The notes under the pieces: generated by a model
Database searches by the model: none
What the model was told of the DNA's origin: nothing
The model's input: only the letters and a program-made list of their open reading frames with translations
Program-made: the position numbers and the translations under genes
Assembly (NCBI RefSeq): GCF_004119445.1
Contig: NZ_QICI01000050.1
Span: 1-64,000 of the forward strand
Length of the DNA stretch: 64,000 bases
DNA from: Chryseobacterium sp. CH21
GTDB lineage: Bacteria > Bacteroidota > Bacteroidia > Flavobacteriales > Weeksellaceae
Direction of reading: 5' to 3'
Part shown: positions 63,758 to 64,000 of the stretch, piece after piece
How the letters are laid out: every line of letters starts with the position of its first letter
Numbering within the stretch: position 1 is the first letter of the stretch

Positions 63758-64000
63758 TTAAAAATTGTATCCCAGTGTTAAACTGATATTGGTTCCTGAA
63801 AGTCTTTCAATAGCAAGAGCATCTTTGCTGTCATATTTACCGTTGTCGTTCAGGTCATGGTAGAACTTAGCACGACGGTTCAGAATATCTGAAACATTCA
63901 GCTTGATCTCTCCTTTGTTGCTCCAGATCTTTTTAGCAACCTGGAAGTCAAGAAGAGGTCTTGGTGCTTCCCAGATGGGTGGTACCTGATCGTTTCCTAC
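63758..64000 (-). CDS. TonB-dependent receptor, C-terminal part
   Basis: The last 81 codons of a TonB-dependent receptor run off the right edge. WEAPRPLLDFQVAKKIWSNKGEIKLNVSDILNRRAKFYHDLNDNGKYD is the typical end of the barrel, with the terminal LGYNF ending in Phe. The stop is at 63758. It lies 42 bases upstream of the lipoprotein start and should be in the same operon. Confidence 0.85.
   Translation of the reverse strand, partial: VGNDQVPPIWEAPRPLLDFQVAKKIWSNKGEIKLNVSDILNRRAKFYHDLNDNGKYDSKDALAIERLSGTNISLTLGYNF

Overview
The window looks like chromosome from a Flavobacteriales bacterium, most probably Chryseobacterium or a close relative in the Weeksellaceae. The reasons are the AT-rich composition, several type IX secretion (T9SS) sorting domains, the gliding genes gldB and gldC, TAnnTTTG-type -7 promoter boxes with few Shine-Dalgarno sites, and a PafA phosphatase whose active-site positions match the Elizabethkingia enzyme with an offset of two. 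The genus is an inference from family resemblance; no rRNA gene is present.

Layout. 0-5 kb (minus): an RHS-type secreted protein (frameshifted) and a T9SS cargo protein in one operon. 5-7 kb: a double-glycine-leader, eight-cysteine small peptide, an acetyltransferase and an unknown gene. 7-12.8 kb: the secreted phosphatase PafA, a TPR/AraC membrane regulator with a TPR partner, and a T9SS-sorted protein. 12.9-16 kb: a cobalamin riboswitch followed by a BtuB-like TonB receptor and a BtuG-like surface lipoprotein. 16-27 kb (minus): housekeeping genes (cca, tsaC-like, cystathionine gamma-synthase), gldC, an ABC transporter whose permease carries a thioredoxin tail, and gldB. 27-33.5 kb (plus): an LRR protein, two acetyltransferases, nadE, a barnase / archaemetzincin-like / barstar trio, then cytidine deaminase (minus), an Old Yellow Enzyme and a DUF2752 protein. 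33.6-49.2 kb (plus): a type VI secretion (subtype iii) Hcp/VgrG/PAAR-like island with a phospholipase effector candidate, paralogous DUF2931 lipoproteins, a large OmpA-domain protein and a GIDE-like/LemA pair; no sheath or baseplate genes lie here. 49-57.4 kb: a secreted endonuclease I, small lipoprotein and metal-site genes, a PLP deaminase, a glucosaminidase and hemL. 58-61.8 kb: two paralogous amidohydrolases flanking an AraC regulator. 62.3-64 kb (minus): a beta-helix lipoprotein and the end of a TonB-dependent receptor that runs off the window.

Two genome-scale signals stand out. Eight genes read correctly only if one base is added or removed, mostly in A/T homopolymers, so either the assembly has systematic run-length errors or these loci vary in phase; this affects vgrG among others. 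Second, the intergenic spaces carry a mosaic of short repeats (a G-rich TTCGGG-type module, GGGCT...AGCCC hairpins, GGCTTTAGCC palindromes, a CTGTG-type module and TTTGTCA-ended elements), and one of these modules appears inside a coding sequence in frame.
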